Source of the DNA: Hemileia vastatrix
Lineage: Eukaryota > Basidiomycota > Pucciniomycetes > Pucciniales > Zaghouaniaceae
DNA length: 64,000 nucleotides
Direction of reading: 5' to 3'
Assembly: GCA_030280995.1 (NCBI GenBank)
Contig: JASXTE010000014.1
Location: 22,974,150-23,038,149, forward strand
A model generated the notes under the pieces. That model ran no database searches, was not told the origin of the DNA, and saw nothing but the letters and a program-made list of their open reading frames with translations. A program made the translations under genes and the position numbers. Shown one piece after another: positions 12,881-24,939 of this stretch (its first letter is position 1; each line of letters opens with the position of its first letter).

Positions 12881-14054
12881 GGGAGGTATCAATGTTTACT
12901 ATTCCACAATTAAATTAATTGCAGATCAAAATCATTATACCCCAAGTATCATCTGCAAATATTTTTGCTAGTAATCGGGTTATTAGACCTTTTATGTGTC
13001 AATGTTCACCTCTATCTATCATTTTTATCCTCAATATTTCATAACCACATCTTGGACAACTATCTGGATGTGCCAGCCTTCCTACCTTGCTACACACTCC
13101 CATCCTGTCTATTCATTCTATCCAATCAAAACCACTCCCCAACTCATCTGTTTGTTTCTTCTCCTTTTCATCTTCAAATATCTAAACATGTCTTTTCATC
13201 ATAGATCTTCTTAAAGGTAGCCTTCCCCTAGTTGTTCTTCAAATCCCATTACTCCCTCTTTCCCCTGCTCAGCTGAGAAAAAAATTACTGTTCAACTAAA
13301 AAAGAAGATCATCTCATACTTATCAACTGGCTAAAAACTAAAACTACTTATGATTCTTCTTTTAGTACTGAGAATGAAACTATAGTACGACAGACCCCTA
13401 CATCAAAAGTCAATGGATATCTTCTAATGGAAAATGAATTACAAGATAAGACAAAGGTGAGGATTGATCTTTTGCCTAAAAAAATGTATGAAAGCTTCAA
13501 GAACTATTGAGAAGAATACAAGAAGGCTAATAATATCTCATCTTCAACTGGCTTTAGTATTACTGACCATAATATTAGTAAGGTTATTAAATCAATAGAT
13601 GATAAACTTGATTTTATATGTCCTTACTATAAAGAGAAGAATTCCATATTTGAAGAGAGAGCTGATTTTCATCCTGCAAACATATTGGATGGAGAAGATG
13701 ATATATCCAAACATGATGTCAAAAGAAATCTTTTTCCTTCCTCTTCTACTCAAGCCTTCCCTAATTTGACTTCTAACAATTAAGATATATTTTAAATAGA
13801 TCCTTATGGCAATATAAAGCAACCTGATCTCACTCCATTGAGATATTATTTCTTTTCTAGTTGTCTTATTTTTTATTTCTAAAAAGGCTAATGAACAAAA
13901 TGTGAATCTTCAAGAAAGAGAGTCTGAAGCTAGAATCAACAATGAAGAGGAAAATGTTACCTTCAACTACTTTGAATTTCAAAAGTCAAAGAAAGAAAAC
14001 CAACATAGTTTTCCCAAACCCCTTTACTTCCATTGATTTTTTTTGGAGAAACGT

Positions 14055-15000
14055 TGTGGTGATCCAAACCTGGGTAGGCCTTTGGAGTGCATATTTGGGG
14101 GTATTTGGTATGTAGGGTGTTATTGGGGTTATGGTGTTATTAGTGGTTTTTTTCATCTTTAGGTGATATTTAGTAGTGTTTATGGAGGCTTAAGCTGGGG
14201 TCACTTATTATGTCTCAGCTTAATGTCCTTTCTTTTCTCTTCATTTTGGTATCCCTTATGGGTGGTTACCTTGCTTTATAGGGTAGTTATGGTGTTGTTA
14301 TTGGTATTTATCGGATGTTTATTGCTTAGTGGTACTTATGTAGGCTTAAGCTAGGGTCACTTATTATGTCTAAGCTTATTTTCCTTCATTTTCTTTTCAT
14401 TTTGGTATGTCTTATGTGTGTTAATCTTGTTTATTAGTGAAGTTATGGGTTTTTAGGGTTTTTTAGGGTTTTTATTAGTTGTAAGGGTGTTTTAGGGCCT
14501 AGAAGTGGCCCGGCCGCCCCCAAGCGGCCCACCTGCTCCTAAGAGGAGCCGCCTCCAAGCGGCCTGCCCACCTGGGTGCTGGGGAAGCGCTAAAATGCAC
14601 TTTTATGCATGAAAAAGGCTGGGAAAGCTGGATTTTGGGCAGGGAATTGGTCAGGGTGGTCTGTGCACTGGCTGTATGATGCGTGTGTGGGAAGATTTTT
14701 AATGGAATCATCTTATCTCTTAAATCATCGCCTCTCTGTTCCTCACTGTCTCATTGGCTTGTGTTTTGTTGGCATATATTACTGTTCATTTCAACTCTTT
14801 CTGGTAGTCTGTCTGGGACTATTATCTTCACTTTTAAAGGGGTCAAGTGTGTTTAATTAGAGGGTCTAGCCAACAGATCTCCGGTTTGCTGCAACAGGTC
14901 AATCTCACTTATTTTTCTAAAGGGACAGGGGATTTTCTCTCTGGTTTTTCTCCAACTCCCTTGGTCAAGGCATATAGCTAGTACTATAGGATTGTCTACA
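14055..15000 (+). mobile_element. solo LTR of the gag-protease element family F
   Basis: Runs from TGTGGTGATCCAAACCTGGG to GGATTGTCTACA and matches the LTR at 58,208-59,089 over its length. It has TG...CA ends and the flanks share ACGT (14,051-14,054 and 15,001-15,004). A GC-rich block sits near 14,500-14,590. The uninterrupted paralogue at 26,571-26,630 shows the empty site. Confidence 0.88.
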
Positions 15001-15031
15001 ACGTGAATCTAGTAAGTGATAGCATACCTAT

Positions 15032-16086
15032 TTTCAGCCAGGCTGTACCAGGAGCCCAGTAAAACTTATGTTAAGTCATTGGACCTGAAAGAGGGCGAAA
15101 ATTTATGCTTTTTATGTATATAAATTAATATTTTATTGCATAATAAAATTAAGTACAAATTACCTTATTAAATAAAATTAAAATAAGGGTTATATTTATT
15201 TTATTATGTTATTAATTATATACTATTGAAATAAACATAAATTATATTATATTCTATAGAAATTGGGCGCATTTTTATGTATTTAAATAATTATAAAATA
15301 ATAATTAATTAATTATTAGACCCTTATAATAATTTATACATTATTATCCCTGATTTTTGGGCGCTTCTGTGGCTCAAAATTATGTAATTAAATTTATTAA
15401 AACATTTAAACTAATTACATTCTCATATTTTAATCTAAAATAATTACTTATATTAATTGTATGAATTAAAATAGTAATATATTACATTCCACTTTAAAAT
15501 AGTACTGCATAATACTTATTTTAGATTACATTAGTTATTTATTATATGTCTTGTACTTATTTATGCTTAATATCCAGGGGGAATTAATACTGGTGAAATA
15601 TTGACTACTGCATTTTAACAAATTAGTACATTTTTGATTTCTCACCCCTTACATTTACTCATAAATTATTGTATTTACTTTTGTGGCGCTTCAGAGGGCC
15701 CCTTGGCTATATAAGGGCCTTGGGAGCCCCCTTCAGCTGCATCACTTACATATTTACAATTTACTTACACTTATATATTTTTTATACACGTATTGATTAT
15801 TTATCTTTTAACTAGTAATACATTTTAGTTGAAATAAAATAAATAAATACTATATACAAATCTTAAAGTTGCGGTAAGAACATTAAACTATAATACTTGA
15901 CTGCTGCGCATTGAAATTAAAATACTTACATTACAATAATATTAAGACTACTCACCTTATATATTAGATCCTTTTTCCCCTTATTTGCGTCCTTCCCTCT
16001 TTTCCTCTTTCCATTCTTTGTCTTCTTGTCTCCCTTTCTCCTTTTTTCTTCTTTCTTTTTCCACCTTCTAGACGACCGGGCCGATA
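15032..16086 (+). repeat. 5' LTR of the 15-20 kb gypsy element
   Basis: Begins TTTCAGCCAGGCTGTACC (TGTCAG in the 3' copy) and ends GGGCCGATA. A TATATAAGGGCC promoter-like segment lies near 15,708. It lacks a 57-base segment present in the 3' LTR; TAATTAATTATTA direct repeats border the gap, fitting slippage or recombination. The following CTTGGGGGCC would be the primer-binding region. Confidence 0.9.
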
Positions 16087-17027
16087 CTTGGGGGCCTTTC
16101 CAAATGAAGAATCAAAGCTTGACGACTATTTTGGACAAACGTCAAAACGCACGGACCACTTGCGCAAAAAGGTGAACTTTTTCCACGACCGTGAATCAAA
16201 CCGGGGAACTAAATATAAGGTTTATATATTTTTTAAAGTCCTATGTATTTTAAGTGATTTAACGATCACTACTGTAAGTCAATCTCTGCCACTTTCAACT
16301 ATTATACTATATTTTTTATTGCAATAACAGTGTTTTTGGCTTAATTGCTGAAACACTGAGTGTAAGTGATCATATTTTATTTTTTTTATTCCTAGTTGAC
16401 CATAATAGAGTATATCTCATAGTCCTAGAAGCCATTTATTTTATTTAAATTATTTAATTAATTATCTTAAATATTTGGTATTATTGGTTGACCAAAATAG
16501 TATTATATACTCAGTCCCAATAAATATTATTAATTATTTTTAGTTGACAATAATAATACTCAGTGTATTTAGTCCCAAATTCAATTCTATTATTGATTAT
16601 TGTTTTATAACATAAATAATAATCTTTAAATTTAAATTTTTATTGTTTTAATAAATTTGAAATAATAAATTAAAGTTTGATTATTTTAAAATAATACTTT
16701 TTCTTTATTGTTTTTAGGATTTAAAATAATAAATAATTTTATTATTACTTTGAGAAATTTTTTTTCTAATAATAATAAATTGTTTATTGTTGATAAATTC
16801 AAAATAATAATAAATAAACCTTATTGTTTAAAGATTTTGAAATTTTAAATAAATTTTATTATCCAAATCAATTGAAATAATAAATTATTAAATTAAATCA
16901 ATTTTATTTTTATTATCACTGTTGTGATTTCAAAATTAAACAGTATAATAAAGAACAACAATTAATTACCTTTTGAATCAGTGATTTTATATTAACCACT
17001 TGATTTTTTTTATCCCACAGATAAAAC
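16087..17027 (+). other. gypsy leader with degenerate TTGACC repeats
   Basis: AT-rich leader between the LTR and gag. Near 16,396, 16,486 and 16,542 a degenerate unit recurs: TTGACCA, AATA, TATACTCAGTCCCAA. No convincing coding sequence apart from a short open frame at 16,088-16,327 that starts at the primer-binding region and is probably spurious. Confidence 0.5.
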
Positions 17028-17600
17028 ATGTCTTCCAAATTGAGTGAAACCATGGAAAATTTGAATGTGGATGAAATTGAAATTGATTATGATGCTGATA
17101 CTGTGAGTTCTTCTAAAGTTGCACATAAAAAATCTTATGCTAACAAGAAAAATTCACATAATTCAGGATGTGGAAATGATAGGAGAAGTAAACAAATCAA
17201 TCCCCCTTCCTCCAGCACAACAGAAGGAAGTAAAACCTCCAGTACCTCAAGAAGGTCTTCCAAAAGGCTTCAGAATAAAAAAACTTCCTCTGTCCCAGCA
17301 AATCAGCAATCTGTCCAGTCACATCAAAGAACTGAAGACAGAAAACATGAAATACAAGGCAAAAGTAGACACCTTGTGGGATCAAGTTCAGGAACTCAGG
17401 ACCCAAAATAAGGCCCAGACCCCTCCTCAGTTGCCTCCCAGTCAGCCTCAGTTTCAGGCTCAACCTTCTCAGTCCCCCAGCTCCTCCACCCAAAATCAAA
17501 ACACTCTACAAGTGGAACAGTGGAAACGGGATTACTTGATGAGCCATTACCAGCAGAATACTCAACAACCAGCTCAACACCCTGGCCCATCCAGGACACA
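17028..17600 (+). pseudogene. gag-like protein, frameshifted
   Basis: ATG at 17,028 opens an acidic N-terminus (MSSKLSETMENLNVDEIEID). Around 17,180 the sensible frame shifts: the next frame gives a coiled coil (SNLSSHIKELKTENMKYKAK) and a Gln/Pro-rich stretch (PPQLPPSQPQFQAQPSQ) up to about 17,600. No zinc knuckle remains. The frame then changes again where integrase-side sequence begins, which I read as the deletion joint that removed protease, reverse transcriptase and RNase H. Confidence 0.65.
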
Positions 17601-19232
17601 AACCTACCTAATAATGACTCCAATCCTGCCTATGTCCCTGAGGATGATAACATTCACATTTATGGTATATATATTGTGGACATGGAGGAAGAATTGTTGC
17701 AATTAATTCTGGATTCATATGAAAAAGATTCTGATTTGAATAAATTGGTTACTATCTTGAATGATCCAAAGAATTCTTCAATTCAAGCATTAATAAAAAC
17801 TCTCCCTCCAAAGTACCAAACTGCTTTGACTAAAGGAAAGTTTTCAATTGATGATGGTTATATTTATTACAGGAGAAAACTTACTAATGTAATTGTTATT
17901 TCTCCTTCAATGAAAGAAATCATTTTGAAATTATGTCATGATGACATATTAGCTGGTCATTTTGATCTAGAAAAAACTATGGTCAGGATTAAAAACACTG
18001 CATGGTGGAATAATATGTCTGAAGACACAAAATTATATGTTGAATCTTGTGATTCTTGCCAAAAATCTAAAAGATTGACTGGTAAAAGAGCAGGATTAAT
18101 GCAACATATTGAAGCACCTGATGCTCCTTGGCAAATAATTAATATGGATTTTGTCACTGGTCTTCCTGTAGCAGGGAAAGACAGTTATAATTCCTTCTGG
18201 GTTATAGTGGACAGATTCACTAAAATGTGTAAATTCATTTCTACCCACAAAGATGTTTCCACCAAAGATTTAGCCTTTTTGTGGTGGTCACATATGTTTA
18301 ATATTGTTGGATTTCCAAAAGCCATCATATCTGATAGAGACCCAAAGTTTACTTCTGAATTTTGGATGTCTTTGATCGATATATGTGGTTGTGAGTTGAA
18401 ATTATCCACTTCCCACCATCCTCAAACTGATGGACTGGCTGAAAGGATGATTCAAACCTTGGAAGATATGATTAGAAGGTATTGTGCCTTTGGATTAGAA
18501 TATAAAGACAATGACGGATTTACACATGACTGGGTAACCTTACTTCCAGGTCTTGAATTTGCTTATAATAGCACTGTTAATTCTGTCACTGAGAAAAAGC
18601 CTTTTGAGCTATGGCTAGGTTATGTTCCAAGTACTCCTGCTAAAATACTCAATAAAAAATTACCAAAGTTGGAATTACATCCTGGTGTGAAGTCTTTTCT
18701 CCAAATGCAGCAAGTATGCATAAAACATGCCCAAAGTTGTATTGATAAAGCATTTGAATATGAGAAAAAGAGATGGGATAAATCCCATAAAGAGCACACT
18801 TTTAAAAAGGGTGATGAAGTACTAATATCTACAGTTCACTTCAATTTACAAGGAAATAAAAAATTAAAGGATCCATTTGTAGGACCATTTGTTGTTAAAA
18901 GAATGGTGTGAGATAATGCAGTAGAAGTTATATTGTATTCTCCTTATGACAGAAAACATCCTGTTTTTCCCATTTCACTCCTTAAACCTTATACTTCCAA
19001 CAGTGACTTATTTCCTAAGAGAAGGGGAAGACCCAAAAAAAATCCTCAGGAAGTCACAGAAATCGCAGAAATTGATAAAATTCTTAATGACAGAGTTATC
19101 ACCTCTGAAAAAGGTATTGAATATTTATTGAGATATAAAAATAAATCATATGAGCATGATAAATGGATACCTGGAAAAGAGATTTCTAACCTTTCCACTC
19201 TATTAAAAAAGTATAAAAAGAAAAAATCTTAG
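17600..19232 (+). pseudogene. gypsy integrase with C-terminal chromodomain
   Basis: The frame opens upstream at 17,520, but recognisable pol sequence starts at PNNDSNPAYVPEDD near 17,600. An HHCC zinc-binding module (HDDILAGHFD...CDSCQKSK) precedes the DDE core: INMDFVTGLP, IISDRDPKF and HHPQTDGLAERMIQ, with the three acidic residues visible. Then come ELWLGYVPSTPAK and a GPFVV-type end. A TGA at 18,909-18,911 interrupts the frame. The same frame continues to 19,232 with YSPYDRKHPVFPIS and a chromodomain (EIDKILNDRVITSEKG, EYLLRYKNKS, HDKWIP), which in this class is thought to steer integration by reading chromatin marks. The 3,073-5,145 copy has no stop at that place, so it is a lesion. Confidence 0.9.
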
Positions 19233-19264
19233 CATTTTTTTTTATTTTTTTTAGAGTGAGGGAG

Positions 19265-20376
19265 TGTCAGCTAGGCTGTACCAGGAGCCCAGTAAAACTT
19301 ATGTTAAGTCATTGGACCTGAAAGAGGGCGAAAATTTATGCTTTTTATGTATATAAATTAATATTTTATTGCATAATAAAATTAAGTACAAGTTACCTTA
19401 TTAAATAAAATTAAAATAAGGGTTATATTTATTTTATTATGTTATTAATTATATACTATTGAAATAAACATAAATTATATTATATTCTATAGAAATTGGG
19501 CGCATTTTTATGTATTTAAATAATTATAAAATAATAATTAATTAATTATAATATTATATTATACTTATAAGGCAAAATTTTGACTTATAATAATATTAAT
19601 TAATTATTAGACCCTTATAATAATTTATACATTATTATCCCTGATTTTTGGGCGCTTCTGTGGCTCAAAATTATGTAATTAAATTTATTAAAACATTTAA
19701 ACTAATTACATTCTCATATTTTAATCTAAAATAATTACTTATATTAATTGTATGAATTAAAATAGTAATATATTACATTCCACTTTAAAATAGTACTGCA
19801 TAATACTTATTTTAAATTACATTAGTTATTTATTATATGTCTTGTACTTATTTATGCGTAATATCCAGGGGGATTTAATACTGGTGAAATATTGACTACT
19901 GCATTTTAACAAATTAGTACATTTTTGATTTCTCACCCCTTACATTTACTCATAAATTATTGTATTTACTTTTGTGGCGCTTCAGAGGGCCCCTTGGCTA
20001 TATAAGGGCCTTGGGAGCCCCCTTCAGCTGCATCACTTACATATTTACAATTTACTTACACTTATATATTTTTATACACGTATTGATTATTTATCTTTTA
20101 ACTAGTAATACATTTTAGTTGAAATAAAATAAATAAATACTATATACAAATCTTAAAGTTGCGGTAAGAACATTAAACTATAATACTTGACTGCTGCGCA
20201 TTGAAATTAAAATACTTACATTACAATAATATTAAGACTACTCACCTTATATATTAGATCCTTTTTCCCCTTATTTGCGTCCATCCCTCTTTTCCTCTTT
20301 CCATTCTTTGTCTTCTTGTGTCTCTTTCTCCTTTTTTCTTCTTTCTTCTTCCACCTTCTAGACAACCGCGCCGATA
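19265..20376 (+). repeat. 3' LTR of the 15-20 kb gypsy element
   Basis: Starts TGTCAGCTAGGCTGTACC right after the polypurine tract GAGTGAGGGAG (19,254-19,264) and ends GCGCCGATA before the target duplicate CCTAT. 1,112 bases, against 1,055 in the 5' LTR because of the 57-base indel. TATATAAGGGCC lies near 20,000. Confidence 0.92.
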
Positions 20377-20939
20377 CCTATTAATATATAAGTGAGCTTT
20401 TCTTTTCTTTTTTTAATATTCCTTTTCACTATAGGTAAAGATGAAGTTGCAAGAGATAATCTCAAATTTTAAAAGCAACAATACAAGCTCTCTTTACGCA
20501 GGAATGATAGGGAACAAGACTTGGAGGAGAACAAATTTGAGCTTTCTTAAAAGATGTATGATAGGGCACATAAATTGGAGAAAAAGAAATTTGAAATTAA
20601 GAAAGAGGAGAAGGCTCTTGAGTACATTTTCCTATTGGATCAAATGAAACTCAAGTATAAACTTGAAGATGGTTCAAAAAAGAGAGTTTTCTTGATAGAA
20701 TGTTTTAAAGCTAATAAATCTGTTGAGGAAATTGAATGCTTAATGAAAATTTTTGATGAATAGTTTTTTCATTTCCTTCATATTTCATTCTATATTTTTC
20801 TAGAAAAATTTTTTTAATAGAATGAATTAAAGCTAATAAACCTGTTGAGGAAATTTACTGCATAATGAAAATGTTTGATGACTAGTTTTTTTTAATTCTA
20901 AAATTTATTTCAAGTCAAAAAATTTACACATCTTTTTTG

Positions 20940-21340
20940 AAAATTTGGCAATACCCCCCCCCCCTGCAATTTACTCTGGGAGGGGGTAAGGATTACCAAA
21001 TTTTCATTTTATTTCATAAATAATTAAGTAAATCAATTTAAAAAGATAATCAACCAAGTAAAGTAACCCCAAATACTATCTGTCAATGATTTCATGAGCA
21101 AAGTCAAAGAAAAAAATAACAAGAATTGTATTATGAGCTGATTCATAGAATATAATCAAATGAACACCTTTATACAGCACAAGGGCTCAATGGTACAATA
21201 ATTAATTTAATTGATTATCTTTAATAAATGATAAATTAAAAATTTAAGAAAAAAATTAAAATTTGAAAATTCTGTAATTACCATATTTGGAACCCCTCCC
21301 TAATGTTTTAGTAGCCATTAATTCTTCACCCCTTACCTAA
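20940..21340. other. B1 spacer between accessory gene and oxygenase
   Basis: Begins with a C run (CCCCCCCCCCC near 20,955). The sequence also occurs, inverted and diverged, at about 43,250-43,620 in B4/5 (ACTCTGGGAGGGGGTAAGG matches TTACCCCCTTCCAGAGT). It contains no gene. Confidence 0.6.
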
Positions 21341-22430
21341 CTTACCCGGCTTATCAAATTTGATTGATATGGAAAGAACATCCAAAATGAGTAAACTTTT
21401 TTCAAGATTCCGATCCAGAAGATAGCATAGTAGTTTGATGATTATCTCTTGAAGAATTTCAAATTACTTCCATAATCCTGTTTCCTAAACCAAAGTCCAT
21501 GATACATTTATGATCCAGAAAGCATAGTCCATGACCTTTGTTTTACCAGGTGAAGGGATTGGTCTTCCAGTAATAGGATTCATATAACAGAAAAGGACAT
21601 AGGTAAGCATATTAGAATTTTTTTCGTCTATGTGAATCTGATTATGAAATCCTCCATAGGTGATGATAACATTATAAAAAAAGGTCTAACTGTTACAGAG
21701 CTCAAACCATTCCATATTTTTCCAATTGAGAAGTGCAGCTTTCTTGGCCAGTTTATGATTAGATTTAAATGCCTGAATACATAATTTTTTTAATTGATTT
21801 TCTAAGAAGGAATTGAATGATCCTAAGATTTTCCATCTTTCTAAATATTCATTCATTTCTTGATCACTGAGATTCTGGAGTAAAGAATAAATACCTGGAG
21901 AGAAAAATAAGAAAATAGGTTTTCTTATAAATTTATGAAAATAAAGACTTACCAAGTAAGGCACCCTTTTCAAAGCCAGGTCTCCAAACAAGTCCTATCA
22001 TAATTCCTCCACTCTTCTTTTAATTTTTTAAAGGCTACCAAACTAATTTCATCTAATATAAAGCAGTAATGAAATCTGATAATTTCTTAAACACTTAATC
22101 TTGAACACCTTTGAAAAATAGAACCTGTATAATAAATTGAGGTTTGTATCAATTACTAATCATTGCAAACACAATGTCCTTTTCACTAGAGGTTAAGTAC
22201 TTGATATTTTCTGGTAATGAATCAGGATAATATTTTTTCTTACATATTGTAGTTTTGAAGTAAGAAAGATTTTCCAAAAAACCAAAGAAGGCTTTACAAA
22301 ATTTTTTCTTTTGAATTAAACTTTGTTTTTGATAATATTTTCTCTTCTTATTAGGAATTGTAGGCATCACTTCCGAAAAAGTTTTCAAAGGTGATGAGAG
22401 TGATGAGGACTTTGACATTATTCCAGACAT
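21340..22430 (-). pseudogene. B1 Tet/JBP-like 2OG-Fe(II) oxygenase, degraded
   Basis: Read on the minus strand: an N-terminal frame from the ATG at 22,430 to 22,149 (basic, unrecognised), a frame 21,991-21,686 (YLERWKILGSFN...NHKLAKKAALLNWK), then FYNVIITYGGFHNQIHIDEK near 21,650. QIHIDE supplies the HxD iron-binding pair of the double-stranded beta-helix. After a frameshift comes MDFGLGNRIMEVI, a TGA, then NSSRDNHQTT near 21,435, which fits the distal His and the D-x-H-x-T-T pattern I know from fungal Tet-like oxygenases. The family oxidises methylated bases in DNA; this copy is dead. The call rests on motif pattern only. The same segment occurs in B4/5, so the gene belongs to the transposon. 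Confidence 0.65.
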
Positions 22431-22539
22431 TTTGTTGATATTTTTGAATCAATTTTTTTTGAAATATAAAAAACAAAAAAATAACAAAAAAAGTAAGAGA
22501 CAAAAATTAATAATTAATTTTTAAGCTTATACCCCCAAT

Positions 22540-23250
22540 TTCCCCTTTTTGATGTCCTTGATATCCCCCTATTATCCTTTTTTTAGTGTCCTCATTCCCC
22601 ATTTTTTCCCCTTTGGTGTCCTCGAAATTGCTCTCTTGTTTCCTTTGGTATCCTCAAAACCCCCCTTTCCCCCCCCCTTGGTGTCCTCCACATCCCCCAT
22701 TTTCCCCCTTTTGTGTCTGAAACACCCCCCTTTTATACCCTTAAGTGTCCTCAGACACGTCCCTCTCCCCCCTTTCATCTCCTGAAAACTCCCCCTCCTC
22801 AACTATCCCAGTCCCTAATCACTTCCCCCTTATATCTCCTACCCCCCCCTTCCCTTCCCCCTCACCTCTCCTCCAGCCTCCCCTTCATTACATAGCAATT
22901 TATTAGAAAATTGCTAAGTAATGAAGGGGGGGGAAGAAGAGGTGAGGGGGGAGGGAAGGGGGGAATTGATTAGGGGCTGGAATAGGTGGGGAGGGGGAGT
23001 TTTCAGGAGACAAAAGGGAGAAAAAGGGCATGCCTGAAGGTGCCTAAGGGGGGAAAAGAAAGGGGGTGTCTTGAGGACACCTAAGAGGGCAAACAAGGGG
23101 GTGTTGAGAACAAAAAAGGGAGCAAAAGGGGGTATTGAGGAGGCCAAGGAGGGGGGAAAGGGAGGAGTGAAGATACCAAGGAGGGGGAAAAGGTGAGATA
23201 AAGACCAGGCCAAGGAGTAATAAAGAGGGGATGAAGGAGTAAAAAAAAGA
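22540..23250. repeat. giant inverted repeat built from G/C-run minisatellites
   Basis: Two arms of about 330 bases meet at TAGCAATTTATTAGAAAATTG near 22,893-22,915. The left arm is C-rich, the right arm G-rich. Each arm is a minisatellite of 35-40 bases with a core like GAGGACACCAAAGGGGG. Many runs of 4-8 G occur. It lies between the oxygenase start and the transposase 3' end of B1. Apparent open frames here (such as 22,914-23,279 minus) are low-complexity artefacts. Confidence 0.82.
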
Positions 23251-23634
23251 GAAAAGAGGGAGAGATAGAACAAAAACAAAATGTTATTTCAACCTTGAAA
23301 GCCAAAATAAGAACCACTTACAAAAAAAATTAGAAAACAAAAATTTAAAAAAAACAAAAAAAATAATTAGCAATAAAAAAAATGAATAAAATGACTTACC
23401 TGGATAGATGAGATGAGAAAATAAATGAAACCAAATTTTTTGAGGGATACTTGAGGAAAAGAGGAAAAGGATATGAGGGATGAATGAAAAAAAACATTGA
23501 AAAATTATGCGATTGTTGAAAATATGTGCCTTCATGTTGAGCTGGTGAATGAAAACTAATGATACATCCAAAAAATAGAAATTTACCATAAATTCAAAAA
23601 AAAATGAATATTCAAATAAAAACACCAGCCCAAG

Positions 23635-24894
23635 TTAATAAAGCAGACAAGTTAAAATTTGGAGAGTATTGAAAAAATTAAAAGGGTTGTATTTCAAAAT
23701 GTTGGAGAGTGATTGGAATAATGACAGAGTGTATGCCAGTGAAAAGAATGTTTTGTGGTTCAAGGTAGGGCAGAGCTGGCACAGGTTCAGGATCCTCTTC
23801 TTCATAAAGTTCATTCCACTCATCCTTTAAATCAGCTAGGATATTTTGGAGTACAACACAAGTTATTATCCAATTATTTGCAGTTTTTATTTCCAATTTT
23901 TTTTTGAAATTGGATTCTGAGTTCCCAAAGACTAGAAAATATTTCCTTTAAAATTCCAATAGCATTTTCAATTCATACTCTTGATTGTGCAAGATGATAA
24001 TTAAAAGATTTTTATGGGTCATTTTCTAAATTTTTACCTCAGAAAGCAGGTATAATGTATTTTCCACTTGCATATGCTGAGTCTGAAAGGGGGTACTAAG
24101 ATTTGTCAAAGTATTGGTCAGGATTTTGAGAAATCTTCATTATTTGAAACACAGAAGAATCATGACATGAGCTGGGGCAGCCACTATGAAAAGCAATCAA
24201 CTTTTTATTGGGATCATGCACAAGTTGAATGAAAATTAAGTGTCTAGAAGAAGATAAAAAGTTAGTTTATGAGGATAAATTTGAGAACATTTTGAAGATA
24301 CATTTTTTGAAATCAAAATACTGGTTGCCATCATGAGAAGGCTTTTGGCTCAATGGTATATTTTTACCATCAAAAAATCTACACTGCCAGGGAAATCTTC
24401 AGCTTGCATTACTTGAGAGTTTTCAAGTTGCTGTTGTGGAGTTTTCCAAGCAAGTGTTTTAAAATTGAGAGAAAGGATAGAAATCATGCTGTTCTGGGTG
24501 TATAATATGATGGTACCATATCCTAAGGTAAAGAGATTATCTAAATGTCTTACAGAAGCACCATTTCCATTTGAACCAAAGCAACATAGTGCAACAGAAA
24601 GTTGAAAGGCAGGATTAATCTTTTTGTTATGTGAATTATTATGGAAGATAGGATGATTGGATATGAGTTGATAAATTTAGAAAAAAGAATCAGGAGAAAT
24701 TTAAAAATGGTGTGTGAAGTTTAAATGAATAATTTCAAGAATCAAGGCAAATTTATATCCAGGATCATGATAAAGATTTGGCCCCCTTGAGATGATGTAA
24801 CACTTTTTAGAAAGAAAAGACATATAAGCTAAAGCGTCTTAGAAACCATAGTCAGAATCAGATTCAGAAGCTAAAGTTAAAGTGATTACATTCA
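23635..24894 (-). pseudogene. B1 Harbinger DDE transposase, frameshifted
   Basis: From the ATG at about 24,894: MNVITLTLASESDSD, then KKCY, CCFGSNGNGASVRHLDNLF, QVMQAEDFPG and the first catalytic region (DFLMV in place of GFVDG through a frameshift). An intron follows, then SSCHDSSVFQ, SDSAYASGKYIIPAF and IENAIGILK, and finally NILADLKDEWNELYEEEDPE and PITLQHFEIQPF at the C-terminus. It aligns block for block with the intact transposase at 39,788-41,047. Several stops and shifts disable it. Confidence 0.85.
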
Positions 24895-24939
24895 TAGATG
24901 AGTAAAGTTGCTTCCTAGTAGAGAGGTGCTTCATAATAT

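Larger units (their letters stand above)
15032..20376 (+). mobile_element. young gypsy chromovirus with deleted PR-RT-RNase H
   Basis: Two LTRs (15,032-16,086 and 19,265-20,376) flank a 3.2-kb interior, with target duplication CCTAT at 15,027-15,031 and 20,377-20,381. The LTRs differ by roughly a dozen substitutions by eye, plus a 57-base deletion in the 5' copy, so insertion is recent. The interior holds gag-like and integrase-chromodomain coding sequence but no protease, reverse transcriptase or RNase H, so the copy is non-autonomous. It sits in the B1 accessory gene just before a conserved intron. Confidence 0.92.
13190..20763 (+). pseudogene. B1 accessory DNA-binding-type protein, split by two insertions
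   Basis: Coding similarity runs 13,280-14,050 and resumes 20,382-20,763 after the solo LTR and gypsy element. The N-terminal block (DHLILINWLKT, then TPTSKVNGYLLM, SFKNY, STGF, CPYYKE, ANILDGEDDISKHD) matches a family I recognise as widespread with rust DNA transposons. It is probably a Myb/SANT-like helix protein, by analogy with the second protein of Harbinger elements. A conserved intron (GTGAGC...ATAG, about 20,391-20,434) follows, then a charged coiled coil (EKKKFEIKKEEKALEY) and the tail motif KANKSVEEIECLMKIFD. A second tail copy follows at 20,816-20,885. Stops are present even without the insertions. Confidence 0.7.

Noticed and set aside
17197..17623. Minus-strand frames opposite gag
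   Set aside because: Shadows of the Gln/Pro-rich gag segment.
22572..23317. Several long open frames on both strands
   Set aside because: They follow G- or C-run minisatellites in the giant inverted repeat; composition alone keeps them open.
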